DNA of 64,000 nt, from contig NZ_LT906662.1 of the NCBI RefSeq assembly GCF_900205865.1, positions 496,001 through 560,000 of the forward strand, written 5' to 3'. Positions within the stretch are counted from its first letter, which is position 1, and each line of letters opens with the position of its first letter. The DNA comes from Thermoanaerobacterium sp. RBIITD (GTDB taxonomy: Bacteria > Bacillota > Thermoanaerobacteria > Thermoanaerobacterales > Thermoanaerobacteraceae). The notes beneath the pieces were generated by a model. The model did no database searches and was not told where the DNA came from. It was given only the letters and a program-made list of their open reading frames with translations. A program made the translations under genes and the position numbers. Positions 40,436-48,183 of the stretch are shown one piece after another.

Positions 40436-40464
40436 ATATTAACAATTTTTTTGTAATAAGTCAA
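40436..40464 (-). promoter_or_regulatory. Promoter of the permease-pur operon
   Basis: Minus strand TTGACT, 17-base spacer, TAATAT (with TATAAT overlapping three bases later), about 25 bases before the guanine aptamer. Confidence 0.75.
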
Positions 40465-40509
40465 CGGTTTTGCGAATGTTTTTTTATTATTTTAAAAAAA
40501 TGTTCGTAT

Positions 40510-40521
40510 TTATTCCCACTC
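40510..40521. other. Candidate attL (guaA-end copy)
   Basis: TTATTCCCACTC matches 11 of 12 bases of the guaA terminus TTATTCCCATTC at 52515-52526 in the same orientation. On the minus strand both read Glu-Trp-Glu-stop, as at the real guaA end. The far end of the element therefore carries a copy of the guaA tail. Confidence 0.6.
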
Positions 40522-40622
40522 TGTGTTTAGGTCTTTTTCTGTATTTTCTACCCTTGATTTTACTGCATTTCACGCCATTATTATTTTTATTTTCATTAAA
40601 AAATTATGGCTTCAAAAAATTT

Positions 40623-40640
40623 TAGTACGTTTTTAGTACG
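40623..40640. repeat. TAGTACG direct repeats near the left end
   Basis: Two copies of TAGTACG separated by TTTT (TAGTACGTTTT then TAGTACG). A third copy, TAGTACGTTTT, is near the other end at 52448-52458 in the same orientation. They may be integrase arm-binding sites or an alternative core. Confidence 0.45.
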
Positions 40641-40684
40641 GTCATTTTTTCTCTTTGCTTATATTTTTTATAGTGTCTATTATG

Positions 40685-40993
40685 TCATTTTATAATTTTG
40701 CTTAAATCCATTTTAGCATATATAACCCTGTGAATCTCAACAACCTGTTCTTTAACTACATAAAACACTAAATAGTTTTTTACAGGTAATATCCTGTATT
40801 CATATTCAAGAGATTTTTCAGGTTGATACACCCTGCATGAATACGGAAACTGTGCAAGCCTTGATATAGAAGTATCCAATTCATTAATTAAATCCATTGC
40901 TGCCTTTGGTGCTTTTAACTCATCTGAAATATAAGACACAATATTTGATAAATCTTTACTTGCCAAAGGCAGGTATCTAATTTCATACTTCAT
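40685..40993 (-). CDS. RelE/ParE-family toxin
   Basis: A 102-residue protein starting MKYEIRYLPLASKDLSNIVSYISDELKAPKAAMDLINELD, with the C-terminal YRILPVKNYLVFYVV and EIHRVIYAKMDLSKII blocks typical of ParE/RelE toxins. These either inhibit gyrase (ParE) or cleave mRNA at the ribosome (RelE); the sequence does not decide which. It overlaps its antitoxin by 11 bases. Located just inside the left end of the element, where it could favour element maintenance. Confidence 0.88.
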   Translation of the reverse strand: MKYEIRYLPLASKDLSNIVSYISDELKAPKAAMDLINELDTSISRLAQFPYSCRVYQPEKSLEYEYRILPVKNYLVFYVVKEQVVEIHRVIYAKMDLSKIIK

Positions 40994-41270
40994 CAGATTC
41001 CATCCTGTCAGAAAGTTTTGCCCTTAATTCATCGAAAACTTCTTTATGGGAATATCTCTTATCAGTTGTTTTGGCTTCCAGTTCCGCTTCCTTCAGCTTA
41101 AAGTAAATTTCACTTTCAAACAGTTTCCGTTCGTAAGCTTCCATGCTCATTACAACCATATCCCCATAACCATTCTTGGTCAAAAATACAGGTTCTTGAG
41201 TTTCATGAACAATCCTTGATATATCAGCAAAATTATTTCTCAAATCCGATACTGGTCTAATATGTGGCAT
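40983..41270 (-). CDS. Phd/YefM-family antitoxin
   Basis: A 95-residue antitoxin. The N-terminal DNA-binding region reads MPHIRPVSDLRNNFADISRIVHETQEPVFLTKNGYGDMVVMSMEAYE, characteristic of YefM/Phd. The acidic, helical C-terminus (KLSDRMESDEV) would bind the toxin. It lies first in the pair and presumably represses the operon through the palindrome upstream. Confidence 0.9.
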   Translation of the reverse strand: MPHIRPVSDLRNNFADISRIVHETQEPVFLTKNGYGDMVVMSMEAYERKLFESEIYFKLKEAELEAKTTDKRYSHKEVFDELRAKLSDRMESDEV

Positions 41271-41292
41271 ACAATTATCACCCCTTTATTAG

Positions 41293-41323
41293 TTTAGCAT
41301 AATTTTATCATAATTATGCTAAA
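41293..41323. promoter_or_regulatory. Palindromic operator upstream of the antitoxin
   Basis: A perfect 12-bp inverted repeat TTTAGCATAATT / AATTATGCTAAA around a 7-base centre, 22 bases before the antitoxin start. Position and shape suit autoregulation by the Phd/YefM protein. Confidence 0.65.
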
Positions 41324-41344
41324 ACATCAATAAAGCTGTAAAAG

Positions 41345-41680
41345 TCATTTTTCCTCATTAAGTTGTTCTAATGGCTTTATATTAAATGGGTCAGTAAGGT
41401 CATACCCCTTATATTTTTCCAGGAATTCAAGTAAGGCTAAACGTGTAACCTTCATTGAACCAAGTTTTAATGCTGGAAGCAAACCAGCTTTTATAAGGTC
41501 ATAAACATATTTCGTATTTGTTTTTATAAGTTCCGCAGTTTCAGCAATAGTATAAAGAATATCCTGTGATTCAGCATTATAAATGACAGTAACATTTTGA
41601 GTATTACCTAAAAGGTTATGCCTTTTCAAATCATTAATAATTGATTCAGCAATTTGTTTTTCATCAATTTCTATTTTCAT
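41345..41680 (-). CDS. Helix-turn-helix (excisionase-family) DNA-binding protein
   Basis: A 111-residue protein. The C-terminal half reads ILYTIAETAELIKTNTKYVYDLIKAGLLPALKLGSMKVTRLALLEFLEKYKG, the MerR/excisionase-like winged helix fold (HTH_17). The N-terminal half is helical. It might act in excision or local gene control; it lies far from the integrase, at the opposite end of the element. Confidence 0.75.
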   Translation of the reverse strand: MKIEIDEKQIAESIINDLKRHNLLGNTQNVTVIYNAESQDILYTIAETAELIKTNTKYVYDLIKAGLLPALKLGSMKVTRLALLEFLEKYKGYDLTDPFNIKPLEQLNEEK

Positions 41681-41818
41681 TGGCTTCAGATTCCTTTCTA
41701 TTTTCCCTTATCCTGCCTTCAGGATCGCCTTGCATCCGTTTTAAATCATCAAGGTAATACATTTATATGCCCTTTTATATTAAAATGCCTTAAAAACGAT
41801 TTTAGAAGGTTTTAGTAT

Positions 41819-42124
41819 CTAATAAACAATATCATCAACATCATAAGTTGGAATTTTACCAATATCACCTTCAGTTTTAATTTCTATTGGTGAATCATCA
41901 AAGAATGTATTTTCAAATACACTATAAGCTGCTAATAAACTATTTTCAGGTGGATAATATGTTCCACCTAATGCAGGTACTTCTTTAAGTAATTCATTAA
42001 ATCTGTTTTGAACTTGTTCATCATATTCCCCATCAAGTTCAATAATTGGAAAACCATCTTCCAAGAAACATTCAACCTGTCGTTCAACTCCAAGATATTT
42101 ACCTTTTGCAATTATCTTTGACAT
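41819..42124 (-). CDS. Unknown small acidic protein in the element
   Basis: A 101-residue acidic protein (MSKIIAKGKYLGVERQVECFLEDGFPIIELDGEYDEQVQNRF). No membrane segment or known motif. It follows the tape-measure terminator and precedes the HTH gene. The region 41681-41818 holds no gene that I can support. Confidence 0.6.
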   Translation of the reverse strand: MSKIIAKGKYLGVERQVECFLEDGFPIIELDGEYDEQVQNRFNELLKEVPALGGTYYPPENSLLAAYSVFENTFFDDSPIEIKTEGDIGKIPTYDVDDIVY

Positions 42125-42193
42125 GCTTCATCACCTATTTTTTGAAAATTAACTTTCAAAAATATTATAGCATATTTGATTTTATCCTATAAA

Positions 42194-42234
42194 CGAAAAA
42201 AAGCCAAGGAATAACCTTATTGGCTATCCCTTGG
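42194..42234 (-). terminator. Terminator of the tape-measure transcript
   Basis: Stem CCAAGGGATAGCC / GGTTATTCCTTGG (two mismatches) with a 5-base loop and CTTTTTTT on the minus strand, immediately after the tape-measure stop. Confidence 0.85.
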
Positions 42235-42242
42235 GTTAATTA

Positions 42243-43506
42243 TTATTCATGCACCCCTTCCGCAGCTATTACCATTGTTTCATAAACTTTATCTTCTAAA
42301 TGAGCAACTATACCATCAAGGTCAAGTTCTGAATTAATATGATTTTCATTGTTCATTTCAATATTAATTTCCGCTGTGGTAAATCTGTTTATTGCTTGTT
42401 GCTCTGCCAGGTCACGCATGTATTCCAGGCTTTCTTCACTTATTTCCATTGAATCAGCCACTTTTGCAGTATTCCCAGCTATATCAGCAATATTATTCAT
42501 CATATTATCATAATCAAATGAAAAACCAGTATTAGCTTCTTTAAATATAGGTTCAAGGGTTGACCAGTTGTCATATATCCATTGTGCCCCTTTACCAATT
42601 CCTTGGATTACTGGTTCAAAGGTCTGAAGCAATGTATTTCCAACAATTGTTCCAATTTGACCAAAGGTCATTGGCATTTCTTTAAACTTATTTTCAATAT
42701 CATCAGCAGCACTAAACATAGCATTTTTAATTACATCAGCAGTAATTAAACCTTCTGCACTCATGTCTTTTAATGTTCCTTCAACACCCATGACATTATG
42801 CATATAATCTTCAATTGCTTGTACCAACATTGGTGCATTTTCCATAATTGACCTGAATTCATCACCTTGAAGTCTTCCTGCTGCCATTGCTTGGGTTAAC
42901 TGATACATTGCTGCTGTTTGTTCTTGAATGCTTGCACCACTTACAGTAAAGGCTTTCTGCATTAATTCAGAAAAAGCAATCATTTCATCATTACTTTTGA
43001 AGGCATCACCAGCCAATAAACCTAATTTTGAAATAACATCTGCTGTTGCCTGATAAGAAGTCCTTGCCCTTTGTGCTAAAGCAAATATTTTATCCTGAAG
43101 TTCTGCTGTGGTTTGTAAAGCCATCATTGATTAAATCAAGCCTTGCATTTGTTTGTGTCATATTATCAGCAAGTTCAATAATCTTTTTAGCACTAAAAGC
43201 AGCACCCAAGGATATTGCCATACTTTTTAATTTGTCCATTAAGCCATGACTATTCCTAATATCATTATTAAATTCTTGCTGTGCCTGGTCTGCTTCCCTA
43301 ATTTGTTGTTCAATCTCATTAAATGCAATTTCAGCCCTGTTTAATTCTGCCCTTGCTGCCTGAATACTCGATGTATCAATTGCATTGCTGGAAGCCCTCT
43401 GCATAGCTTCAAAGCTTGAAATAGTAATATTTAATGCATTGGTTATACTTCTTAATCCTGGTGTCATTCCATCATATAATTGAATTGCACTTCTAATTGT
43501 TACCAT
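42243..43506 (-). pseudogene. Shortened phage tape-measure protein, frameshifted
   Basis: Combined over two frames this encodes about 420 residues. The N-terminal part reads MVTIRSAIQLYDGMTPGLRSITNALNITISSFEAMQR; the second frame continues LQTTAELQDKIFALAQRARTSYQATADVISKLGLLAGDAF and MAAGRLQGDEFRSIMENAPM, the conserved tape-measure core. An extra base in the AAA run at 43117-43119 breaks the frame. The usual long hydrophobic middle is absent: the chain jumps from YDNWSTLEP to the typical C-terminus (DIAGNTAKVADSMEISEESL...NRFTTAEINIEM). Tape measures set tail length, so this would make a very short tail, interfere, or be non-functional. Confidence 0.82.
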
Positions 43507-43923
43507 TTACTTTCCACCCCTTTCTTTGGAATTAAATCCAATAAAATTAAGTATTTGCTTAAATATTGGTTTTTCTTTTGATTGTTCATTAAACTGCTTT
43601 TTAACCATCCTTCTTTTTAATACAGCATTTAAACAGTATTTATAAACTCTATCATATCCATCCCTGTTTTTATCTTGCATATAATCAATTTTCATAAGCA
43701 ATTCTTTATCAGTATTTTGCATTAGTCTTGGAAATAGCTGTTTCAATGTTGGATATATTTCATGACTTTTATTCAACACTATTATTCCATTATCAGTAAG
43801 TGAAGCAACCTTATCTAATGAATCAGGGTCATTACAGGTATAAGGAAGGTCTTTAATATACCGTAAATGATGAAAATTTACCGCCCATAGATTTTCATTA
43901 ATAATTTCAATATTTTTATTCAT
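43507..43923 (-). CDS. Unknown phage-type protein upstream of tape measure
   Basis: About 138 residues from ATG 43923 (GGTGA upstream), beginning MNKNIEIINENLWAVNFHHLRYIKDLPYTCNDPDSLDKVA. Position just before a tape-measure gene is where tail-assembly chaperones are normally encoded, but I see no clear chaperone sequence. A mixed alpha/beta start and a strongly basic C-terminus are visible. Confidence 0.55.
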   Translation of the reverse strand: MNKNIEIINENLWAVNFHHLRYIKDLPYTCNDPDSLDKVASLTDNGIIVLNKSHEIYPTLKQLFPRLMQNTDKELLMKIDYMQDKNRDGYDRVYKYCLNAVLKRRMVKKQFNEQSKEKPIFKQILNFIGFNSKERGGK

Positions 43924-43943
43924 AGTATTTTCACCTACCTTTT

Positions 43944-44747
43944 TTAACAACACTGGTTAAGTATTCCATATAACAAATTATCCAATGTTTCCAGCATTTC
44001 CAGCACAATATCAGGTGAAGCAAATTGATTTATTTGGTCTTTTTCATGTTCCAAAGAATTAAACACCATCCACTGATATTTTTTCATTAATGCCTTGCCA
44101 GCTTCACTATTCCTTATTTTTTTAATTGCTTTAAATTCTGCTTCCTGGACAGATTGACGTGTAACTTTAAATTTTTTAGCTATTTGTTCAAATGTTTGCG
44201 GTTGACCTTTTAAACCATAATGCATAATCAATACATTTCTTACAAGTCCAGCACCTTTTCCAAGGACAGTATAAATTACGTTAAATAAATCTTCTCTTAA
44301 AATCTCATTATCAATTTCATCTTCAATTAATATAAATGGTTCTTCTGATTGTTCATCTGCAATAGATTCTTCAATAGTCACATCATCTGTTCCTGAAATG
44401 GTTTCTGAAATACTACATATTTTTATTTGTTCACTGTTTGAATCGCTTTTCTTTATCCTGCAAATATTTCTGTTTATGAAAGTAATCATTCTATATTTGA
44501 TTACTTCACTTGCATATGAAGAAAACTTAATTGGTTCTTCATCATCAAACCTGTACTTTTCAATCGCTTTTATAAAAGCAATCCAGCCTTCTTGAACAAG
44601 GTCGTCAAAATCCACTAATGCCCTGCTTGCAATACCATAATATTTATTGGCAAAAAATTTAACAATTTTTTCATTTTGTATAATCAATTCATCCAAAGCA
44701 GAATGATTGCCTTCTTGATATTCTTTTATAAGTTCTTCATTAGACAA
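43944..44747 (-). CDS. Sigma-70 family RNA polymerase sigma factor (element-encoded)
   Basis: A 267-residue protein with region 2 (FANKYYGIASRALVDFDDLVQEGWIAFIKAIEKYRFDDEEPIKFSSYASEVIKYRMITFINR) and region 4 helix-turn-helix (QTFEQIAKKFKVTRQSVQEAEFKAIKKIR). An acidic insert lies between them. It would direct RNA polymerase to a set of promoters, possibly late genes of the element or a helper phage. It starts 22 bases after the neighbouring region-4 protein gene. Confidence 0.85.
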   Translation of the reverse strand: MSNEELIKEYQEGNHSALDELIIQNEKIVKFFANKYYGIASRALVDFDDLVQEGWIAFIKAIEKYRFDDEEPIKFSSYASEVIKYRMITFINRNICRIKKSDSNSEQIKICSISETISGTDDVTIEESIADEQSEEPFILIEDEIDNEILREDLFNVIYTVLGKGAGLVRNVLIMHYGLKGQPQTFEQIAKKFKVTRQSVQEAEFKAIKKIRNSEAGKALMKKYQWMVFNSLEHEKDQINQFASPDIVLEMLETLDNLLYGILNQCC

Positions 44748-44769
44748 GCAATCACCCCTTCCCTAACCT

Positions 44770-45174
44770 TTACATCATGTCGGTAATATTAATTTCTGGA
44801 TATAAAATAATTGATAATTTCTTTAAGGCTTTTTCTTTATTCCTTCCAACTGTTGAAATATCAACATTTAAAGCATCTGCTATTTCATTTCTTGTCTTAC
44901 CTTCAATACAATAGTTGTAAAAAATAGCAAATTCCCTTTCGCCAGTTATTTCATGTAATCTTTTTAAAGCATCATTCATGCCTTTTATAAATATTGCAGC
45001 TTCATGTTTTTCATTGGCTGGAATAGAAGCATCTTTTATTCCAGCCAAACAATACTTAAACTTCTCAATATCTCTTTTAGTCAATTCCAAAGCCAAACCA
45101 CCGTTTTTTAATTGTTCTATAATCATTGATTTAAGAATTTCTTTGATTACTGCTTCATCCAGTATATTAACCAC
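44770..45174 (-). CDS. Sigma region-4-like phage regulator
   Basis: About 134 residues from GTG 45174, next to a G-rich stretch; the longer frame to 45300 would run through a terminator hairpin. The C-terminal part (GEREFAIFYNYCIEGKTRNEIADALNVDISTVGRNKEKALKKLSIILYP) is a sigma region-4 helix-turn-helix, as in ArpU-like late regulators of phages. The start is uncertain. Confidence 0.72.
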   Translation of the reverse strand: MVNILDEAVIKEILKSMIIEQLKNGGLALELTKRDIEKFKYCLAGIKDASIPANEKHEAAIFIKGMNDALKRLHEITGEREFAIFYNYCIEGKTRNEIADALNVDISTVGRNKEKALKKLSIILYPEINITDMM

Positions 45175-45183
45175 CCCCCAAAT

Positions 45184-45232
45184 ATAAAAAAAGCTGCATT
45201 GATATAAAAAATACTTTACACCAATGCAGCTT
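45184..45232 (-). terminator. Terminator upstream of the sigma-like genes
   Basis: An 11-bp stem AAGCTGCATTG / CAATGCAGCTT with a 20-base loop, then TTTTTTT on the minus strand. It ends the terS-linked transcript before the sigma-like genes, which therefore need their own promoter or antitermination. Confidence 0.85.
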
Positions 45233-45241
45233 AATGAAAAA

Positions 45242-45430
45242 TTATTCTTCTTTAGGTGCAGGATTATCTCCAATGCCGTCATGAAGAACAGTTCCAACAT
45301 GCTCTATTGCTCTTAAATGGTCATAACCATCATCTGTTGGGTTAACTGCATCCTGTGTTGTTGAACCAGTTTTAATTCCAACAGCTTTACCATTTACTAT
45401 TCCTTTTTATAAATTATCCTGGTATTTCAT
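45242..45430 (-). pseudogene. Small phage-type gene with early in-frame TAA
   Basis: From ATG 45430 the frame reads MKYQDNL, hits TAA at 45407-45409, then continues KGIVNGKAVGIKTGSTTQDA...GYDHLRAIEHVGTVLHDGIGDNPAPKEE to the stop at 45242 (62 residues in all). The long clean frame after the stop argues for a recent nonsense change (CAA to TAA) or restart downstream. It may be a small structural or decoration protein; not recognised. Confidence 0.5.
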
Positions 45431-45436
45431 ATCACA

Positions 45437-46090
45437 TTACACCACCATTTCATTTTTTAATTCAGCTTCTACTTCTTTATATGAAGCAGGAATAATACTA
45501 TCAAGCTTTTGAATAATCCTTTCAATATCTTCAATATCACTTAAAAGTGCAGTTTCTTTCAAAGTATAAGCCAAGCCATTAGTTGTATATGTTCCAGAAT
45601 CAAAGAACTTAGCAAAATTGTTTTTAAGGATTTCAAGATTATTTATAGCTTTATCAAATAATCCAAGGCTATAAGTAGTAACATTCAATCCATTTATTTC
45701 AGAAAGAACTGCATAAAAACGTTTCATAGTCTGATAATCGCCAAAGAATGGCTTTACCAATTCAAAAGCTTCTTCATCTGTAAGCTTATTGCCAAGTAAG
45801 TTAATGAATCCAATTGCATTTGAGATTAAAACCTGATAATCAGCAGGTTTTTTTATAGTAGAATTCAAAATGGCTTCCTTTTCTTCTGTGATGATGTTTA
45901 AAAGCTGTTTGTTAAAGTCTGCATCATTATTTAACATTTGTGCTTTTACCTTCCTGATTTCATCCTGTTTGGCATCACTGGTGTAATAGGAATTGCTTTC
46001 CCATTTCCTTATTTCTTCCAGAAAAGCATTTTTAACCTTTTTATAATTTTCAATAAGTTTTTACACTCTGTTTTTAAGTTCAATTTTCAT
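45437..46090 (-). pseudogene. Helical phage-type gene with early in-frame TAA
   Basis: ATG 46090, preceded by GAAAGGATGG, opens MKIELKNRV, then TAA at 46061-46063, then KLIENYKKVKNAFLEEIRKWESNSYYTSDAKQDEIRKVKAQM and on to a stop at 45437. The full frame would encode about 217 residues. The predicted protein is largely helical and charged, without known motifs; a scaffold-like or minor structural role is only a guess. A downstream start at the Met of QMLNNDADF could still produce 166 residues. Confidence 0.55.
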
Positions 46091-46131
46091 TTTTAACCAT
46101 CCTTTCAATTTTTGTATTTTTGATAAATTTT

Positions 46132-46680
46132 TTATAAGTCTTCTTCACATTGTCTTGCCAAAGCTTTTAATTCTTCAACTGATAATTCATCAAATGGATT
46201 ATCAGTTGATAGTTCAATTTTGTCATTAAACATTCCTAAATGCCTTCCAAGAAGTTCAAGTGCTTTAAGCTTATCATGAAGCTTAAATGATATTCCACCA
46301 TTATTGTTTTGTTTTATTTCCTGAATAGCTGATTTTTTATCAGCAGAGATGGAATCAGTATCAAAAATAACTAACCGTTTATATTCAAAGTTTCCATCCT
46401 TGCAGGTTTCAATCTTCAAGTAATCACCAATATTAGAAAAAGCAATCTTTGCAAGTTCTTGAATTACCATATCCTGTGTGATATTTGTTCTCTTTGCTCT
46501 TTCATCCATAAGTTTTTGAATTCTCTTTTGAATACTAACATTTACTAACAACCTTGCACCTTGTTCATTTGCTGTTTTAGGAGAATACCCTGCACGAATA
46601 GCAGCTTGTGTTGCGTTTAAGTCAACCAAGTATTCTTCACAGAACCTTCTTTGTTTTACTGTTAAATTTGCCAATTCCAT
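46132..46680 (-). CDS. terS: Phage small terminase subunit
   Basis: A 182-residue small terminase from ATG 46680 (AAAAGGCAGGTG upstream). MELANLTVKQRRFCEEYLVDLNATQAAIRAGYSPKTANEQGARLLVN is the terminase_2 DNA-binding domain; the C-terminal part (LHDKLKALELLGRHLGMFNDKIE) is also typical. TerS recognises pac/cos DNA and guides the large subunit. No large subunit follows. Satellites of the PICI type encode only TerS, to redirect a helper's packaging. Confidence 0.9.
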   Translation of the reverse strand: MELANLTVKQRRFCEEYLVDLNATQAAIRAGYSPKTANEQGARLLVNVSIQKRIQKLMDERAKRTNITQDMVIQELAKIAFSNIGDYLKIETCKDGNFEYKRLVIFDTDSISADKKSAIQEIKQNNNGGISFKLHDKLKALELLGRHLGMFNDKIELSTDNPFDELSVEELKALARQCEEDL

Positions 46681-46701
46681 CACCTGCCTTTTAAGAAAAA
46701 T

Positions 46702-46746
46702 AAAAGAGAACACCCAAGCCAGAAGCAAGCTTGAATGTTCTCTTTT
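46702..46746 (-). terminator. Terminator ahead of terS
   Basis: Stem AAAGAGAACA / TGTTCTCTTT with a long GC-containing loop, T-rich on both sides. It separates the early (replication) transcript from terS. Confidence 0.7.
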
Positions 46747-46940
46747 TAATTACTAAAAGCCATACTACAAGCATATCACTAATTATAATGCATTACCAGA
46801 GTATCAATGTGACATGGTTTGTGACATTTTAATAATAGCACAAATAATGTGTGAAATACTATGAAATTCTATGAAATATCTTGAAAATAATGGCTTCAAG
46901 GTGATAAAATCAGGGTGAGAATCTAATATTTATCTCTTGA

Positions 46941-46980
46941 AGCCATTGTGTAATGCTTATCCAGGTATTATGCAATGGCT
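46941..46980. other. Imperfect hairpin after the DUF739-like gene
   Basis: AGCCATTG / CAATGGCT with further partial pairing inside, no T-run. Function unknown; the 230 bases between terS and 46985 are otherwise empty. Confidence 0.35.
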
Positions 46981-46984
46981 TTCT

Positions 46985-47215
46985 TTATGGTCTACATACT
47001 TCAACTTCAAAGAAGTATGCCGGTATTTCTTCAGGTTGAATATTCAAAAGTTCAGCAGCCTTTTCTATTTCAGATTGTGTAAAGTCTGTTGCACTTTTTA
47101 ACCTGGAATTGATTCTTTGCTTGGTCATGCCCATAAGCTTCCCAAAGGCTTCCTTGTTGCCATACATGGCATTGATTCTTTCTTCAAGTTTTTCATGATT
47201 GAAAATAATAAACAT
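46985..47215 (-). CDS. DUF739-like small phage DNA-binding protein
   Basis: A 76-residue protein, FNHEKLEERINAMYGNKEAFGKLMGMTKQRINSRLKSATDFTQSEIEKAAELLNIQPEEIPAYFF. This is the Cro-like HTH pattern of DUF739 proteins of Firmicute phages. It may regulate late or replication genes. Located in the early region, downstream of the primase. Confidence 0.75.
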   Translation of the reverse strand: MFIIFNHEKLEERINAMYGNKEAFGKLMGMTKQRINSRLKSATDFTQSEIEKAAELLNIQPEEIPAYFFEVEVCRP

Positions 47216-47234
47216 TTTTCATTCCCCCTTCATC

Positions 47235-47495
47235 TTATAAGTAAAATTCAACGTCCTTCTTCAGTGTTATAGTTTCCCAGCCAAGGTATTTCCTTAAAAT
47301 GTTCATTGCATCAATTAAGGCTTTTAGTTCATCATAATAAGGATTGTCCGAAAACTTCTTATACTTACCAGTTCTTTGTTCTTCCAAGAAGCAATCCAGT
47401 AAGGCTTCATAATGTGGTTTGATTGCATCAAGTACATGGTCTATGGTAATCACATCCTTTCCTTTTTTGCTTTTAATACCGATACACCACACCAA
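47235..47495 (-). CDS. Unknown small element protein
   Basis: Up to 86 residues. The conserved-looking part begins at VITIDHVLDAIKPHYEALLDCFLEEQRTGKYKKFSDNPYYDELKAL. A GTG at 47450 directly follows AAAGGAT and is too close to be ideal, so the exact start is unclear. Helical, no known motif. Confidence 0.5.
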   Translation of the reverse strand: MVWCIGIKSKKGKDVITIDHVLDAIKPHYEALLDCFLEEQRTGKYKKFSDNPYYDELKALIDAMNILRKYLGWETITLKKDVEFYL

Positions 47496-47524
47496 TAATC
47501 ATTGGTTTGTATTTATACATCAAA

Positions 47525-47863
47525 TCACCACCTATCTTCTAAACCATCATCTAAAATGATTGCTTTTCTTTTGATTAAGTAATGATTCCCTTTAAAATAC
47601 TGGTGTCTTTTACAATCAATATCCAGGCAGCATCCAGTTTGGATTTTACCAAGAATATTACTGAAATGTAGTTCACCGCAATCAGGACATACATACCAAT
47701 AGTTGCCGTTTTGATAAGTTATTGGTTTTACAATGTGGATGTTTCTTTCCTGGTCAAATCTTGTCCGTTTATCAATGTATCCTTTTTCTATAACCAGGAT
47801 GTCACCAGGGTTAATAAATACTTCATCAGCTTGTTCAATCAGTTTCTCTAAACCATTTTTCAT
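47525..47863 (-). CDS. Unknown protein with zinc-binding cysteines
   Basis: A 112-residue protein. VCPDCGELHF and CCLDIDCKRH form a plausible four-cysteine zinc site in the C-terminal half. The N-terminal half (NPGDILVIEKGYIDKRTRFDQERNIHIVKPI) is beta-rich. Lies just beyond the putative origin, and could be a small nucleic-acid-binding protein; that is inference. Confidence 0.6.
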   Translation of the reverse strand: MKNGLEKLIEQADEVFINPGDILVIEKGYIDKRTRFDQERNIHIVKPITYQNGNYWYVCPDCGELHFSNILGKIQTGCCLDIDCKRHQYFKGNHYLIKRKAIILDDGLEDRW

Positions 47864-47896
47864 GATACATTCATCCTTTCTATAATTATTTATCAG

Positions 47897-48183
47897 ATGG
47901 ACAAGGTTATTTTTTATGCCTGTCCATCCCCAAAGAGTCTTGGAAACCTTGATTTTACAGGATTTTAAGGATTTTATATGGACATACTGGACATGCTTAT
48001 ATAATAAATTTATATTATATATATTTTTATTATCATATATTAAGTAAGTATATATTTTATTAAATAAATATATTAAGCTTGTCCAGCCTGTCCACTCTCT
48101 TATAAAGCCTTGATATTACAAGCCTTTTCAAGTGGACAGGGTTATTATTTATGCTTGTCCCGTGCTTGTCCAGCATGTCCACT
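47897..48183. other. Putative replication origin: iterons flanking an AT-rich block
   Basis: A 77-base block that is almost entirely A/T (47998-48074) is flanked by inverted copies of a doublet: TGGACATACTGGACATGC on the left (47979-) and GCTTGTCCAGCCTGTCC on the right (48077-). Further TGTCC/GGACA repeats lie outside, including two about 29-base direct repeats (47897-47925 and 48132-48160, roughly 86 percent identical) and another doublet at 48164-48183. It follows directly on the primase-helicase gene. Iterons around an AT-rich core next to rep is the known SaPI origin design. Confidence 0.68.

Noticed and set aside
40440-40680. tRNA gene as the integration target of the element
   Set aside because: No tRNA-like cloverleaf or CCA-adjacent sequence at either end; the match is to the guaA tail.
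45242-46090. Alternative genetic code (TAA read as an amino acid) in the element
   Set aside because: Other genes of the element end normally in TAA, only the very early codons are affected, and no suppressor tRNA is seen; nonsense change or restart is simpler.
47897-48183. Possible CRISPR-like repeat array
   Set aside because: Repeats are short, imperfect and partly inverted around an AT-rich core, with no regular unique spacers and no cas genes; an origin fits better.
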